From assembly GCA_013399875.1 (NCBI GenBank), contig VXAZ01007544.1:1507091-1571090 (forward strand): a stretch of DNA of 64,000 nt, given 5' to 3'. The translations under genes and the position numbers were made by a program. The DNA is from Gymnorhina tibicen (Eukaryota > Chordata > Aves > Passeriformes > Artamidae). The notes under the pieces are model-generated. The model saw only the letters and a list, made by a program, of their open reading frames with translations, did not search any database and was not told the origin of the DNA. Of the stretch, positions 1-11,021 are shown one piece after another; within the stretch, counting starts at the first letter, position 1; every line of letters begins with the position of its first letter.

Positions 1-867
1 CTACTATTCACTTTTGTAAATAATCCTGCTATGTGTACACATTTGCACTATCATGGCTTTAAATGGGATCTTTGTCACATATTAAAGAGAGCAAACTCTT
101 TCAACCTTCATACTTAGCTCGATCTTAAAAAGAATAGAGTGCTTTAAGGGAAAAATTTACTCAATTACCAGACATTCAAGACTTCCAGGACTGCTGCATG
201 CTGCTGAAGTGCAGAAGTGGATAAAGGACTAAGTGTTGGCGTTTTTCCATTTCATTGTAAGCACAAACTCTTTCTGAAGACATGTTGCAGTTGTTTATGC
301 TCTGAAGAGAGCAATATTTTTAGCTTCACCACTTACAGTACTGGGATGTATTGCAAACTTTTTGATTAAGCATCATAGGCTACAAGAAAAGCTTGGAGCT
401 GTAATGCCTCTAGCACATTTTTAGGCAGTTACCATGCCAACCATAAAAATTATGAGCAGAATGAATACAAGAAGTCTTTTTGAAAATAAAATAGTGCAAA
501 GTTAAAGCAGAGCCCAAAGTTTTGGAACATAGTATTATATTGTTGGAAGATTTATCATGATCCATATATAAACCTACTGGTTGTATCAGGCGCTCATCAA
601 CCGTCACTAACTTAGTCTGCAGACCTGCAGAGCTTTCACTCAAAGAATAAAGCATCTGTTTTAGCCTTTGCAGAGTTTGGAATTACTGCAGAACCATGAG
701 CAAACTTTTAAGCAAAGAATCACTCCAAACTTGAAAACTATATGTTTAGATGAATGCTAAGTAGTGCATGGGAATCATGGGATTCCATTGAAAGTCCCAG
801 ATAAGATCTCCATAATGCTGGATGAAAGTTAGTATGCTAAGTGAAGCACAGATGCAAGCTGTAAGGT
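1..867. other. AT-rich sequence without a gene
   Basis: Nothing recognisable lies here. The only open frame (minus strand, about 81 codons at 410-655) has no family resemblance, biased codon use or flanking signals, so I treat it as chance. Sequence resembling the outer LTR begins only near 868. Confidence 0.6.
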
Positions 868-963
868 AAGGACAGGGCGAGATCACTCACCAGTTACCTT
901 CATGGGCAAAACAGACCCCGCTTGGGGAAATTAGCTTAGTTTATTGCCAGTGAAATCAGAGTA

Positions 964-1544
964 AGATAATGAGAATTAAAACCAAACCTTAAAACACCTT
1001 CCCCTCACCCCTTCCTTCTTCATAGTTTCAGCTTTACTTCTGATCTAATTTCCCTCCTCCCCTCAAGAGGTACTGTGGGACAGGGAGTGAGGGTTGCAGT
1101 CAGTTCATCACACATTGTCTCTGCCACTTCTTCCTTCTCTGGGAGGGGGAAGACTCCACAAGCCCATGCCCTGCTCCAGTATGGAATCCTCCAGGAGCTG
1201 CAGGTGGATCTCTGGTACTGCATGGACACCCATTGCCTGCAGGGGCACAGCTGNAGATAATGAGAATTAAAACCAAACCTTAAAACACCTTCCCCTCACC
1301 CCTTCCTTCTTCATAGTTTCAGCTTTACTCCTGATCTAATTTCCCTCCTCCCCTCAAGAGGTACTGTGGGACAGGGAGTGAGGGTTGCAGTCAGTTCATC
1401 ACACATTGTCTCTGCCACTTCTTCCTTCTCTGGGAGGGGGAAGACTCCACAAGCCCATGCCCTGCTCCAGTATGGAATCCTCCAGGAGCTGCAGGTGGAT
1501 CTCTGGTACTGCATGGACACCCATTGCCTGCAGGGGCACAGCTG
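964..1544. repeat. 290-bp direct duplication flanking a single N
   Basis: Bases 964-1253 and 1255-1544 are the same 290-bp segment in direct orientation, offset by 291. Both copies begin AGATAATGAGAATT and end GGGGCACAGCTG. I see one difference: T at 1039 against C at 1330. The junction is exactly the single N at 1254. This is what two overlapping contigs, possibly of different haplotypes, would give if joined without merging. A real tandem duplication is possible but less likely. Confidence 0.9.
1254..1254. other. Single-base assembly gap (N)
   Basis: This is the only ambiguous base I noticed in the window. It sits precisely at the junction of the two 290-bp copies, so it is probably a scaffolding placeholder rather than a true unknown base. 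Confidence 0.9.
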
Positions 1545-1847
1545 CCTCTCCACAGGCTGCACCAGGGGCTGCAGGGGAATGTCTGCTCCAGTATCTGAAG
1601 TACCTCCGGCCCCTCTTTCTGAACTGACTTTGCAGTCTGCAGGGTTGCTGCTTTCATGTATTCCCCATCCTCTCTCTCTCTGTGTCTGTGTCTTGGGGTG
1701 ACTTTATGCTGTTGTATCCCCTATCACTGCTCTATGCCCAAATATGATCCTGAGCCTTTCTGTGCCTTTAAAACTGGGTGCAAGAGACAGAGAAAAAAAC
1801 TGAGCGCACTTTTCAAAACAGTTTGTGCTTCAGGGACACAGAGATTA

Positions 1848-1865
1848 GCTGCTGCTGCTGCTGCT
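1848..1865 (+). repeat. (GCT)6 trinucleotide repeat
   Basis: Six uninterrupted GCT units lie within the inner LTR. This is probably a microsatellite carried by the element. Confidence 0.9.
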
Positions 1866-1918
1866 GAGGAGAGAAGGAAGCACCCTTTCCGCTTCTCTTG
1901 GCTTTTCGGCTCTGTTTC

Positions 1919-1921
<3 letters not shown>

Positions 1922-1949
<28 letters not shown>
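1922..1949 (+). repeat. (AG)14 dinucleotide repeat
   Basis: A pure AG tract of 28 bases lies inside the inner LTR. It is purine-only on this strand and likely length-polymorphic. Confidence 0.95.
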
Positions 1950-1956
<7 letters not shown>

Positions 1957-2214
1957 CTGAGAGTTAAGATTCTTTCTGGGACTTCGGCTTTTCCCTTCTT
2001 CTCTTCTGGACTTGTTCAGAACATCAGAACACCAGAACACACTGGGAAAATTTCCACCTTAGTCCTGGAGGGGTCCCACATCGACCCAGCTCCGAGGAGG
2101 AGGAGAAGAGAGGCCACACCCACAGAAGGACTCTAAAATCTTTCAGGTTTTCTCTCCACAGTGAGAGGCTGTATTATTTAGCATTATTATTATTCTTTTC
2201 CTGTGTGTTTGTTA

Positions 2215-2220
2215 AATAAA
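2215..2220 (+). terminator. LTR polyadenylation signal AATAAA
   Basis: AATAAA in the 3' half of the inner plus-strand LTR is followed by a T- and GT-rich stretch, the usual arrangement of a retroviral poly(A) signal. It could end transcripts running in plus orientation. Confidence 0.5.
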
Positions 2221-2582
2221 TAGTTTGTATTTTCTCCTTCACTTTCCTCTAAGGAAAGTCTTTTCTTTTTTTCCTGAACCTGGTGGGGGAGGGACAGCTA
2301 TAACCCGCCTTCCTTTGAGGAGACGTTCCTTTTGGACGTTTCTGTGAATTTGGCCCAAACTGGTACAGGCTGATGTCTGGTTGGTTTTTCTTCCTGTTTC
2401 TAGCTATGCTATCCCAGAGGTGCTACCACCATCACTGATGATCTTGACCTTGGTCAGCAGTGGGTCTGTCCTGGAGCCATCTGGCATTGACTCTATCAGA
2501 CCTGAAGGAAGCTTCTGGCAGCTCCTCAGAAGCCAACCTGTAGCCTCACTGCTGCAGAGACTTCTCACCCAAACCCAAAACA

Positions 2583-5500
2583 CTGGGCTACCATATTTTC
2601 CAAGTGAATTGTTTTCAGAAATTTGGGATAGAAGGGTGAAAAAAGTCCTTTTCAAAGGATGTTTGCTAATGGCAGATCTGCAACTTCATTCCCCTGGAAA
2701 ACAGTGAGTTTTGAATAACTAATTTGAAAAAAAATAAGCTATTTGTGAAATTCTCTGTGAAAGCACAGTCAACTCCAAGTTCCTGTCATTTAGGAACACA
2801 AATGTATATATACATATACTATATATATATACAATATATATATAATGTAACATAACATAACGTAACATTAGGTAACACATGTACTAATTTGCCTACATGT
2901 TCTAGGGCATTTCAGTGTGAGTCAAAGACAAAAGTGGAAATGCTGTACTTTCCATATATTTTCATAGTATGTTGTTCAAAAATCTGTTATATTCATGCTT
3001 TAAGACCAATCTTCATGAAATATCCAAAGGAGCTCCTATAATAGATCTAGAAATCTTTAAATGTTGACTAAAATTATTTTTATAGATTTTTTTTTTCTTC
3101 CACATCCTGTTCCAAAGATGTAATTTCCTAATAAATTTAAGGGATAACAGTTCCCTGCAATGGTAGAAAACAAGAACTTCAGGTATTCTGCTGTGTTTAC
3201 TTCAAAATGAGGACTTCGGCTCCTATTGAACAGAAACGCACCTTTGATGTTACTTCATCTTTTCAGTTTTGATATGGGATATTTGATTTTGGATACTGGT
3301 CAATGAGATTACTTAGGATTCCTTCTATGTGATCAATTCCAGGCCACTGGAGAAGTCTGGCCTTGGGTGGGCGGTTTTGGAGTAAATTTACATAGTTGTT
3401 AAATATGTAAAGTGGCAGAAAATCCAGCTGCCTTTCTTTTTCCATAGACTGAGGTGGAACTGGAGGAAGAGGAGGCAGTGGTGGTAAGTGCAGGACACTG
3501 AATTTTGCAATAGGTTTAGGAAGACAGCCAACGTAAAGAGGAAAAAAATGTGAGCAGCAGCCAACACACAGGCTACTTTACTCAACTTAGATGAATGTTG
3601 ATCTGTGTCTTGCACCAGGTCATGTAAAACAAGAACAAGGGTGACATTTCCAGCTATACCCTAGCGTAAAATAATGGTGGTTTAACAATCCGCACAACAT
3701 ATGTGACAATAATTAATTAACAGTTAGCCCTTTGTAAAGCCCACAACTCAATGCTTCTAAGTGTGGGCTTGCAGCCCTCTGTGCATTCATTTACCAAAGC
3801 CTCTGCACTTGAAATTCAAAATAATCAGTTTACCCTTTGATAAGTTAATCCTCCTGCTTACTTCCACCTCCTCTCTCCCAGACCCCACATAGCCTCAGAA
3901 ATTTAGGTTATGGAAAATTGCCAAATTCAACCCATTTAGGCCCCAATTACCAATGTGATTGTATCCTAGGATTATCCTGGAGTATGAGCTGCTCCCCTCT
4001 TGTCACACCACATTGCACCTACTGTGAGTCTGTGGCTCCATTTGTCTAAGCTAAATTTTCCTCGCTGACATAGCCCAGCAGAAATGAGAGGAGATTCTGG
4101 CCCTGGTTTTAAATATTTGAACAGGGTAAAAGCCAAGAAGGGTTGGAAATTATTTAGCCTGCTATTAGGAGATATAATTAGACATACGTGGGTATAATTA
4201 GACTTGGATTAAATAAGGGGGAAAAAAAGCAGCGTGCAAAAACAGCCTTGCTAACAGTAAAATCCCTTATACATGGGAATAGGGTGAAAATGTGTGAAAA
4301 CCACAGTGGAAATGAAGTAGGTGACAGCATAGTTCTTTTATCTCTGGTATTATAGAGGGTCTGTTTATACCCTTTGTTTGCTGAGCCAGGAAGAAAGAGT
4401 GACACTGGTGAGCCACAAGCACAGGCCATAGTTTGTGCTCAGGGATGCCATCATACCTGAGGTACCCCCATCTGGCCAGGGGTTGTTGAACAAGATGTGT
4501 CATTTCTCTCCAGACTCGTGTGGGTTTCCTTGTGTAAGGCACAGTGTTATATTAGGTAAGATCTACAATGAGCCTTTTTGACTCCTTCAGTAAAGGTGAG
4601 GTTGTTTCTCAGAAGGCTCCATTAGGAGAATGGCATAGGAAAGAATGATGCTGCTGCATCAAGCAATGACCCAGAGGAGAAAATCCTGAGACTCTTATGG
4701 GGATATGCTGAGAATTAAGACTTTTTAGCTCCACACAGCAAGCCATTCACAAATTAAGCCACAATTTTGCAGTTCTAGTAACTGAGGTTTACAAAGGTCC
4801 ACCGCAGATATTTCCTCAGATTAGCAAAAATAGAAACAAAATTGCATAAATAAGATTACTAAGGTGGAAAAATCAAGCACACAAAATTTAGTGAATTCAA
4901 GTAACTTAAATTAAATGTGTGAGATCCTAATTCTACTCTTTTTTGTTTTTTGATACAGTCTTTAATTGCATAATCACATACTATTTGGTGAATAATTCCA
5001 GACCCAGGGCTGATTTGGGATTGTGTGAAGTAAATAAGGCATGAGACCACACACAGTGAATGAAGTGGATAAAAAGGAATATTGAACAGCTGCCTTGTTT
5101 ACTGAGTACCACCCACTAAATGAGGCAGTGATTCTGCAGAATTAAAAAAAAATTGTACATGATCAATATAATTAAATACTCAATCATAATGCTTAAGAAC
5201 AAGGAAGAGCAGAGAGGCTGTATGGGCAAATCAAGCCCCCTTTCCTAAATCTGCCATTCAGTCAAACCACACTTGTTTTGCTGTTTTTCACAGGTGCCAA
5301 GAATGCCTGTTCTCACTCTCTCCTCCCAGTGACCACAGTGCACTTCTGATTCAGTTAAACTAAATCCAACCTAGCCTCATTATAAAAGCTGGAATTGCTT
5401 TCTCAGCCTGTTGTCCTTTTATACCATGTTATAGCAAGGGTGAAGTTCCATGACTTCATGACTAAGGCTATGTATATGCCATGTATAGCACAAAGTGCAT

Positions 5501-7186
5501 TTGATCTGACAGTCAGATAGTGAATGTCACTCAGCACAAGTAGCTTTTGTATTAGAATGTCGGCATATCATTGACTGTCAAACCATTTCTTTTCCATCTT
5601 TTAAAATAACATAAATCTTAGGATGCATCATCTCCATAGATAGTATGATATATCACTCAAGCATATCATAGGAAAGTTTCAGAATTCCATGGGGTCAGGG
5701 ATGTTTAGGGAGGATCTGGAAAAGTTAGCAAACTTCCTACCAAAGGTGTGGGTTTTCTGAAAGCCTTCCACTTCATAAGCACAGAAACATAAGCACACAA
5801 AAAAAATCACTCCTGAATAATCAAAATATTTTGAATCTACATGTTTATAATTTTCAAAATCTTTGTCCCAGGCCTGATGACTTTTTAAAAAATAAAGAAT
5901 AAATCCTAGATCAGAGCTTCCAGCATTACGATTAATGCATATCTTTGCCTAGATTCAAAAGAGAGTGCATAATTCTCTCTATAAAGTATATGAGAGAAAG
6001 TATAACCCAATGTTAGAGGTGGGGGTCAGGAAGCCAGCAAGGTGTTCCTGTTTGTGCCAGGCTTTTTTTTTGTCAACCTTTGGAAATCACATCATCTGTT
6101 TTTGCATAACATCCTCCCTTTTAACACAGAACTAACGCACTTCATAACTTTTATGATGCATTTTGAACTCTGATGAAAGTCACTGCAAAATTGCAAAGTA
6201 TTCTTAAAATCTTTCCATAGCTGAAAACCCATCCATGTTGTCTGATATTTTCTTCAGATTTCACTGGGACTGAAGAATCCATTGATCCTGATTTTCTAAA
6301 ATATTTGGTTCTTCAAGGTGTAGAAGTGAAACTTTTAATCACCTGTCATTTTAAGAACTTGTAACTTCAATAAATTTAAGCACATCTTATTTAAGCACAA
6401 ATGCTGAGTACTTTTCTTGACCTGTTGTGCAGCACCTTTCCAGATCAATCTGTTATGCTGTTTAAGAATAATCTTGAGGTACGTTGCTTCTCAGAAGTTC
6501 CTGCCCTCTGCTTCAGAGATTCATACACCTTCTAAGATGTGAAAAAAATCTCTGGGTACCTCTTGCGTTCCTCACAGAGGTGTTGTAAGCCTTAATGTGG
6601 TATTCTTTGAGCTGCTTGGATGAAAGATGTTCAGTGAAGGTATTTTTATGTCTCATTAAGCATGAAAAGAAGGATAAAGTGAAACTAGGAAACAAAGAAA
6701 AGAGAAGAAAATGTGGCTTTAAAGGGTATATGAGTCAGTAGTGTCAGTCATGCCCGTTTGTTGGGTAACTGAGAGCCTCTTCATGCTCTAGAGCTTTGCT
6801 ACACAGAAAGGAGGTGCTTAAACAGATACTGTACCTACCATAAGAGTACACATGGTGCTTGAAATCCCGTCTTTGCTCAGTACCCTCACATACATCTTTG
6901 AACTGTTGCTGAATGGATAATGTATATTTCATAATTCAGTCTGTCAGTATTTCCTTTGCATAATTATAACAGCAGGAAATATATAAGGCCTTTGTGGAAC
7001 TTGAAAACTCTATTGCCTTGGGCCATATTTACTGCGTAATAAATTATTCAGCAACAAAGCACTCTTCATTCTATTTACAGTAAGTTAGAGCTAAGTGTGT
7101 GAGGTATACATAACTAACATGAAACAGAGTTCACTACTGCTGCCAAGGCTGAAGTTTTTTCTGAAGCCATTAGACTCATATTCAGT
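2583..7186. other. AT-rich unique sequence, no gene found
   Basis: No recognisable exon or mobile element. A TA-rich microsatellite lies near 2803-2844 and is followed by degenerate TAACA units. Scattered open frames of 60-91 codons (3388-3615 minus, 4267-4542 minus and others) lack recognisable domains or codon bias. Confidence 0.5.
2803..2876. repeat. TA-rich microsatellite and degenerate TAACA repeats
   Basis: Alternating TA/CA tracts at 2803-2844 run into degenerate five-base units (ATAAC/GTAAC) to about 2876. It is low complexity and probably unstable in length. Confidence 0.8.
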
Positions 7187-7235
7187 GAGCCAAATCCCCA
7201 TCAGGTGAAAACTGTCATAACCTCATTGAATTTAC
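7187..7235. repeat. Ancient sauropsid repeat remnant, GAGCCAAATC type
   Basis: The segment starts GAGCCAAATCCCC and continues with a degraded copy of a low-copy repeat I recognise from bird and turtle genomes. That repeat has a symmetric CATTGA...TCAATG centre, and only half of it is visible here. No family name is assigned, and chance resemblance is possible at this length. Confidence 0.35.
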
Positions 7236-10200
7236 CTTGGAAGTGTGAAGGGTGATCTCTCTGATCTCCATCGGAGAATCAGAAAGGTCAAAGGATAGAT
7301 GGTGTGGAATCTCCCATTTAAGTAGATTATAGGATATTTCTTGTGTTTACTTCTTTGTTCATCTACATATAGTGTTCTCGAATGGCAGTCTGTTAACACC
7401 ATTGTTGGAAATATAATACTAGTTTCTCTGACTGGATCCACCAGTCTTTTTAAGCATATGCCTCAGCTCTGCTTATGGATAGTAACCAGAACAGGTGATG
7501 CACCATGTCCAGCCTTTGCTCTTGATAAAAAGATTATTTATGTTCCATGGAACTTGTTTATCAAGATCTACATTTTAGAGACCCATTTGATCCACACAGG
7601 TCTTCACATGCTCAGACTGGGCCTGAATATGTATACACATAATACCTTTCTACTAATAAACAAGCCATCCACCAGCTACCTTAATGCTGCTCTAGATACA
7701 GCTAGCAAGGTATGTGTGCTACAAAATAGTCATGTAACAGGTGAAAATTTGCTTTAATGAGTAAGAGTTCAAGGTAAAATTACACAATTCAGAATTAGAT
7801 TTAGGTGTCACCAGTTTTAAGAAGGGCAAAGTTTTTGTGACAGATCAAAGAGAAAATCTACTTTTTTTGTCTTAAGTATACCAAATATTTGTTAATTGCT
7901 TTTTTCCCTGAGTCTCATAAAAGAAGAAAATAAAAGTTCTCCTTGTATATGTTTCTAGATTCACAGTTTCCCTCAATTCTCTGCTGACACGCAGCATTGT
8001 TCCTGTATTTGCAGTCTTTGAATTTCTGCAGAAAAAAAAGCAGTCTATTTTACCTCTGACTGGTACCAGGAGTAGGGTAAAACTTTCTTAGCAGCAGTCA
8101 CACTTCCTTTACAGTTTCAGCATGTTATTGTACCTGACTGTTTTCATTACTGGGCATGGGAAGCACTCAGCCTTGCCAGGAGAACTCCTGCAGGCGTTCC
8201 ACCCAAACCCTTGTGCTTTATGAGCCAATTTGATGTTCCTGATCATTAAAAATATGAGTTATAAGCAAAACTGTTGGCTTGTGGAAAGGAAAAGATGCAA
8301 GTTTGATGTGTGAAATGGTCAATTCGTAGAGGTTTCAGTGGAGCATGAAGTAACTTGATTTTTGCCAGATCCTGAATAAGAAAAGGTGGAAGTCAGCTTA
8401 GGTGAGAAAAAAAGATTATCTTCTTGTGTTCAGTGGAGTCAGCTTTTCCATGTGCATGGTCAATAGCTTGGGTTGCTTAGCAGGTGGAGGCAGCCTGGGT
8501 TGCACTCCTTGCTCAAAGAACAATTTCATATTTTTGTAATAAGAACTAAGTTCATGCCTTCACACTAGAAAGTAGCTTTACTCAATTATCTTTAATGGAT
8601 CCAGGCCCACTGGAGTATCAAAGTGACGAGGAGAGAGGTGTCTGCTATGCACCCACACCATGGCAGTCTGCAGCTGACTGCAGTTGACTGGGTGTTAAGT
8701 GTTCTTCCCTAGTAAGCAAAGGTGCAGATTTCAGTTCCTTCTGTAAGGAAAGGAACTCTGCTTGTTTAGTAGAATAAGCTTCTGAGGAAAAATGAAGTCT
8801 CTGCCTCTGGTAGAAGGAAAGAGCAATCCCTTGGGAAACAGAAAAGGGTTTGTTTAGGTCATATATCACTGTAGGCTGACTCCTGAGCTAGGTATTGTGT
8901 TGCTTAGCACTTGGAGAAGGGATGTGACTGAACATGGATAGAAACAGAACTGGCCACAGCTGAACTTATCACTGACTCATACCTCAGTGAGTATGGTCTT
9001 GGGTTTTCAACTTAAGTCAAACTTCTGGATCTTTCTCTCTGATGCAGCCTAAAACAGCTTTCCATGATCCCTTTTTTTTAGACTGTCTGCTTTCTCAGCG
9101 CTTATGTGGCATGAGAGGCAAGTTTTAGGCCAAGTTAACTTCTTAAAACTTAATTTGAAAAACTCCAAATTAAACATTTTATTTTCCATAGAATTCTGAT
9201 AGTGTGTAACTTGACAGTCAGCAGAAAGGAGCCATTCAGTGTACACTCAGCTTTGATTCTGTAGCTTAAATTCTTGCAAAACTTTTGTTAATAAAGAAGG
9301 ATTTGCTACTGTAATATGTGTAGGAGCAGATCCACTAAAATAAAAAAAATAATAATAATAAGCATACATTTTGCTTTTATTTGGTCTTACAAATGCGTAT
9401 AAGTTTCATGGATTCAGCTCAGCAAGTTTTAAATGTACTTATGGAAAGAAAAGTCTCTGCCTACCAAGTTCATGGTGGAAAATGAGAATCCTTTGCAGCT
9501 GTTGCTGTGTTATTTACAATACAAGTTTGGATCAAAAGATGGGTTTTAAAGAATTCCTAATGCTTTACTCTGCTGCCAAATATGTTCAGCTTTTAACAAT
9601 GTTGAAACAGGCATTTCTACAGTGGCAGTTCCTCTAGGGTGATAAATCCCAGTTTATGTTTCACAGACGGAAGGTCTCCATGATCATTCTGCCTGTGTTC
9701 ATAAGCCAGGATTCAAAAAAATCACACAAAAACAAAGACTAAAGTCAAATGTAATATTTGCCCATATCCCCTTCTACTTTCTGTAATTAAAGAATAGGCA
9801 TTCTTTCATTGAATATCTTATATTAAACATTTCATTTTCATTACTAAATGCTCCTTTCCACTCACAGGCTTGGCATCAATGATAGCTGTAGCCAGTCATT
9901 ATGATCCGTGTTTCTTGTGATTTTTTGCATACTGAATCCTTTATTGCACCTCTAATCTGCTCAGAGTTTGTTTCTGTCTGACTTTGACAGTGCTTTGCAT
10001 GTTCATGTGCTGGACAGTGTGATTGCTAAGCTGAGATGTTGTATGCAGCTCTCTGAGCTGTTGAAGTGCCACTTTTATAGCTCAAATAGAAACACATCAA
10101 AGCGCTGTGTGTACTATTGTTTTTCTTCTCTACAGCTAATCCCCGTGTCTCAGCGGTGCCTTTCTATTACACTGATTACAAAACACAGTTTTAAGTCAAA

Positions 10201-10951
10201 CAAGATTAAAAAACATAGCACTGTGACTCCCAACATAATTCCTGACAAATCTGTGATGCACCAGATGCTCCTTCCCTCAGGATGAAATGATACATGGCTC
10301 TCTTTGGTTTATCACTGCACAGACATGTTTACTCCACCCAACTTGCTCACATGGGCTAGAAGAAAAGGCTGTTAAGGGAGGTGTACTTTCAAACGCCTTT
10401 GGGAATGAAAAGGGGAACAGTCAGATTTCTTACTTCTTCACCTTTTGGTGCCCTTGTTCACATCTATTTTACTTCAGTAGTTTGGAGGAAGGAAGGAAGT
10501 GGGTATGTTGAGGTTTTAGCTGTTAAATTTTTGGAGCTAATGCTCATTCTATGAGCCAGTCAGGAGAGCCTTCCCTGCACATAAAAGAAGGCCAAGAGCT
10601 GTCAAATATCATGATCTAAAAATACAATGAAAACTTCAGCTTTTGTGCTGTGAACTTCTTAAGGAAACCAGGAGGAAAGCAAGTATAATTTCAAAACAAA
10701 AGTAAAATCCTTTCCAAGCCACCTTTTCAACTCCAATTGGAGGAAATTATAATTATTTATAGACTTCATTCAATTAAGGTCTGTGAAGTCTCTTAACCTT
10801 TGGTAAGCTAAAGCAGATCAGGAGTGCCAAGGTGATTTCTTTTCCACAAAAACATCTCCTGAAGGGACAGGGATTGGCAGGGACACTACGTGACACTCTG
10901 CAACTCATGGTCTAGCTAATATTTCAGGAAATGTGATACATGTGAGCTACA
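7236..10951. other. AT-rich unique sequence, no gene found
   Basis: The longest open frame (7341-7757 plus, 138 codons) has no recognisable domain, no good start context and no flanking splice pattern I can defend. A short AAT tract lies near 9350-9360. I see no repeat families here. Confidence 0.5.
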
Positions 10952-11021
10952 GGCCCGGTCCTGTACCTATCAGTGTTAGTGGCAACATTACTAATGATTT
11001 CATTAGGAGCAGGACCAAGCC
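10952..11021. repeat. Ancient palindromic repeat, GGTCCTG/CAGGACC arms
   Basis: Imperfect inverted repeat with GGTCCTG at 10957-10963 and CAGGACC at 11010-11016, and a degraded symmetric interior. It resembles an old low-copy element found across sauropsids whose arms read GATCCTG...CAGGATC around a CATTGA...TCAATG core. Related copies lie at 21214-21290 and 35811-35872. The symmetry suggests a small nonautonomous DNA transposon, but that is inference. Confidence 0.5.

Larger units (their letters stand above)
1689..2367 (+). mobile_element. Solo ERV LTR inserted in an older LTR
   Basis: A second LTR lies in plus orientation inside the minus-oriented LTR. I recognise the stretch with a (GCT)6 tract, an (AG)14 tract, an AATAAA signal at 2215-2220 and a GT-rich tail as an avian ERVL-type LTR. 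It begins TGTC at 1689 and ends GTACA at 2367, matching the TG...CA termini of retroviral LTRs. The five bases before it (GTCTG, 1684-1688) and after it (GGCTG, 2368-2372) agree at 4 of 5, consistent with an aged 5-bp target-site duplication. The start could be 1687 instead. No internal retroviral sequence is next to it, so it is a solo LTR formed by recombination. It must be younger than the LTR it splits. Confidence 0.65.
868..2582 (-). mobile_element. ERV LTR, minus orientation, interrupted
   Basis: I recognise this as an avian endogenous-retrovirus LTR read in antisense. The left part (868-1688) and right part (2368-2582) belong to one element and are separated by a younger LTR inserted at 1689-2367. 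On the minus strand an AATAAA signal lies at 940-945, near the expected 3' end. The element's 5' edge is probably the CA at 2581-2582 (TG on the minus strand). The 3' terminal part, left of 868, appears truncated. After subtracting the insertion and the duplicated 291 bases, about 745 bp remain, a normal LTR size. No gag, pol or env sequence is adjacent, so it is a solo LTR or a fragment. The family name is not assigned; ERVL-like is my best guess. Open frames inside it (for example 1311-1562 minus and 1366-1701 plus) are not genes. Confidence 0.7.

Noticed and set aside
1311..1701. Overlapping open frames of 83-111 codons on both strands
   Set aside because: They lie in the duplicated LTR sequence and repeat the frames at 1020-1260, so they come from the repeat, not from a gene.
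7341..7757. 138-codon plus-strand open frame
   Set aside because: No recognisable domain, no codon bias and no flanking gene signals; length is within what 64 kb can give by chance.
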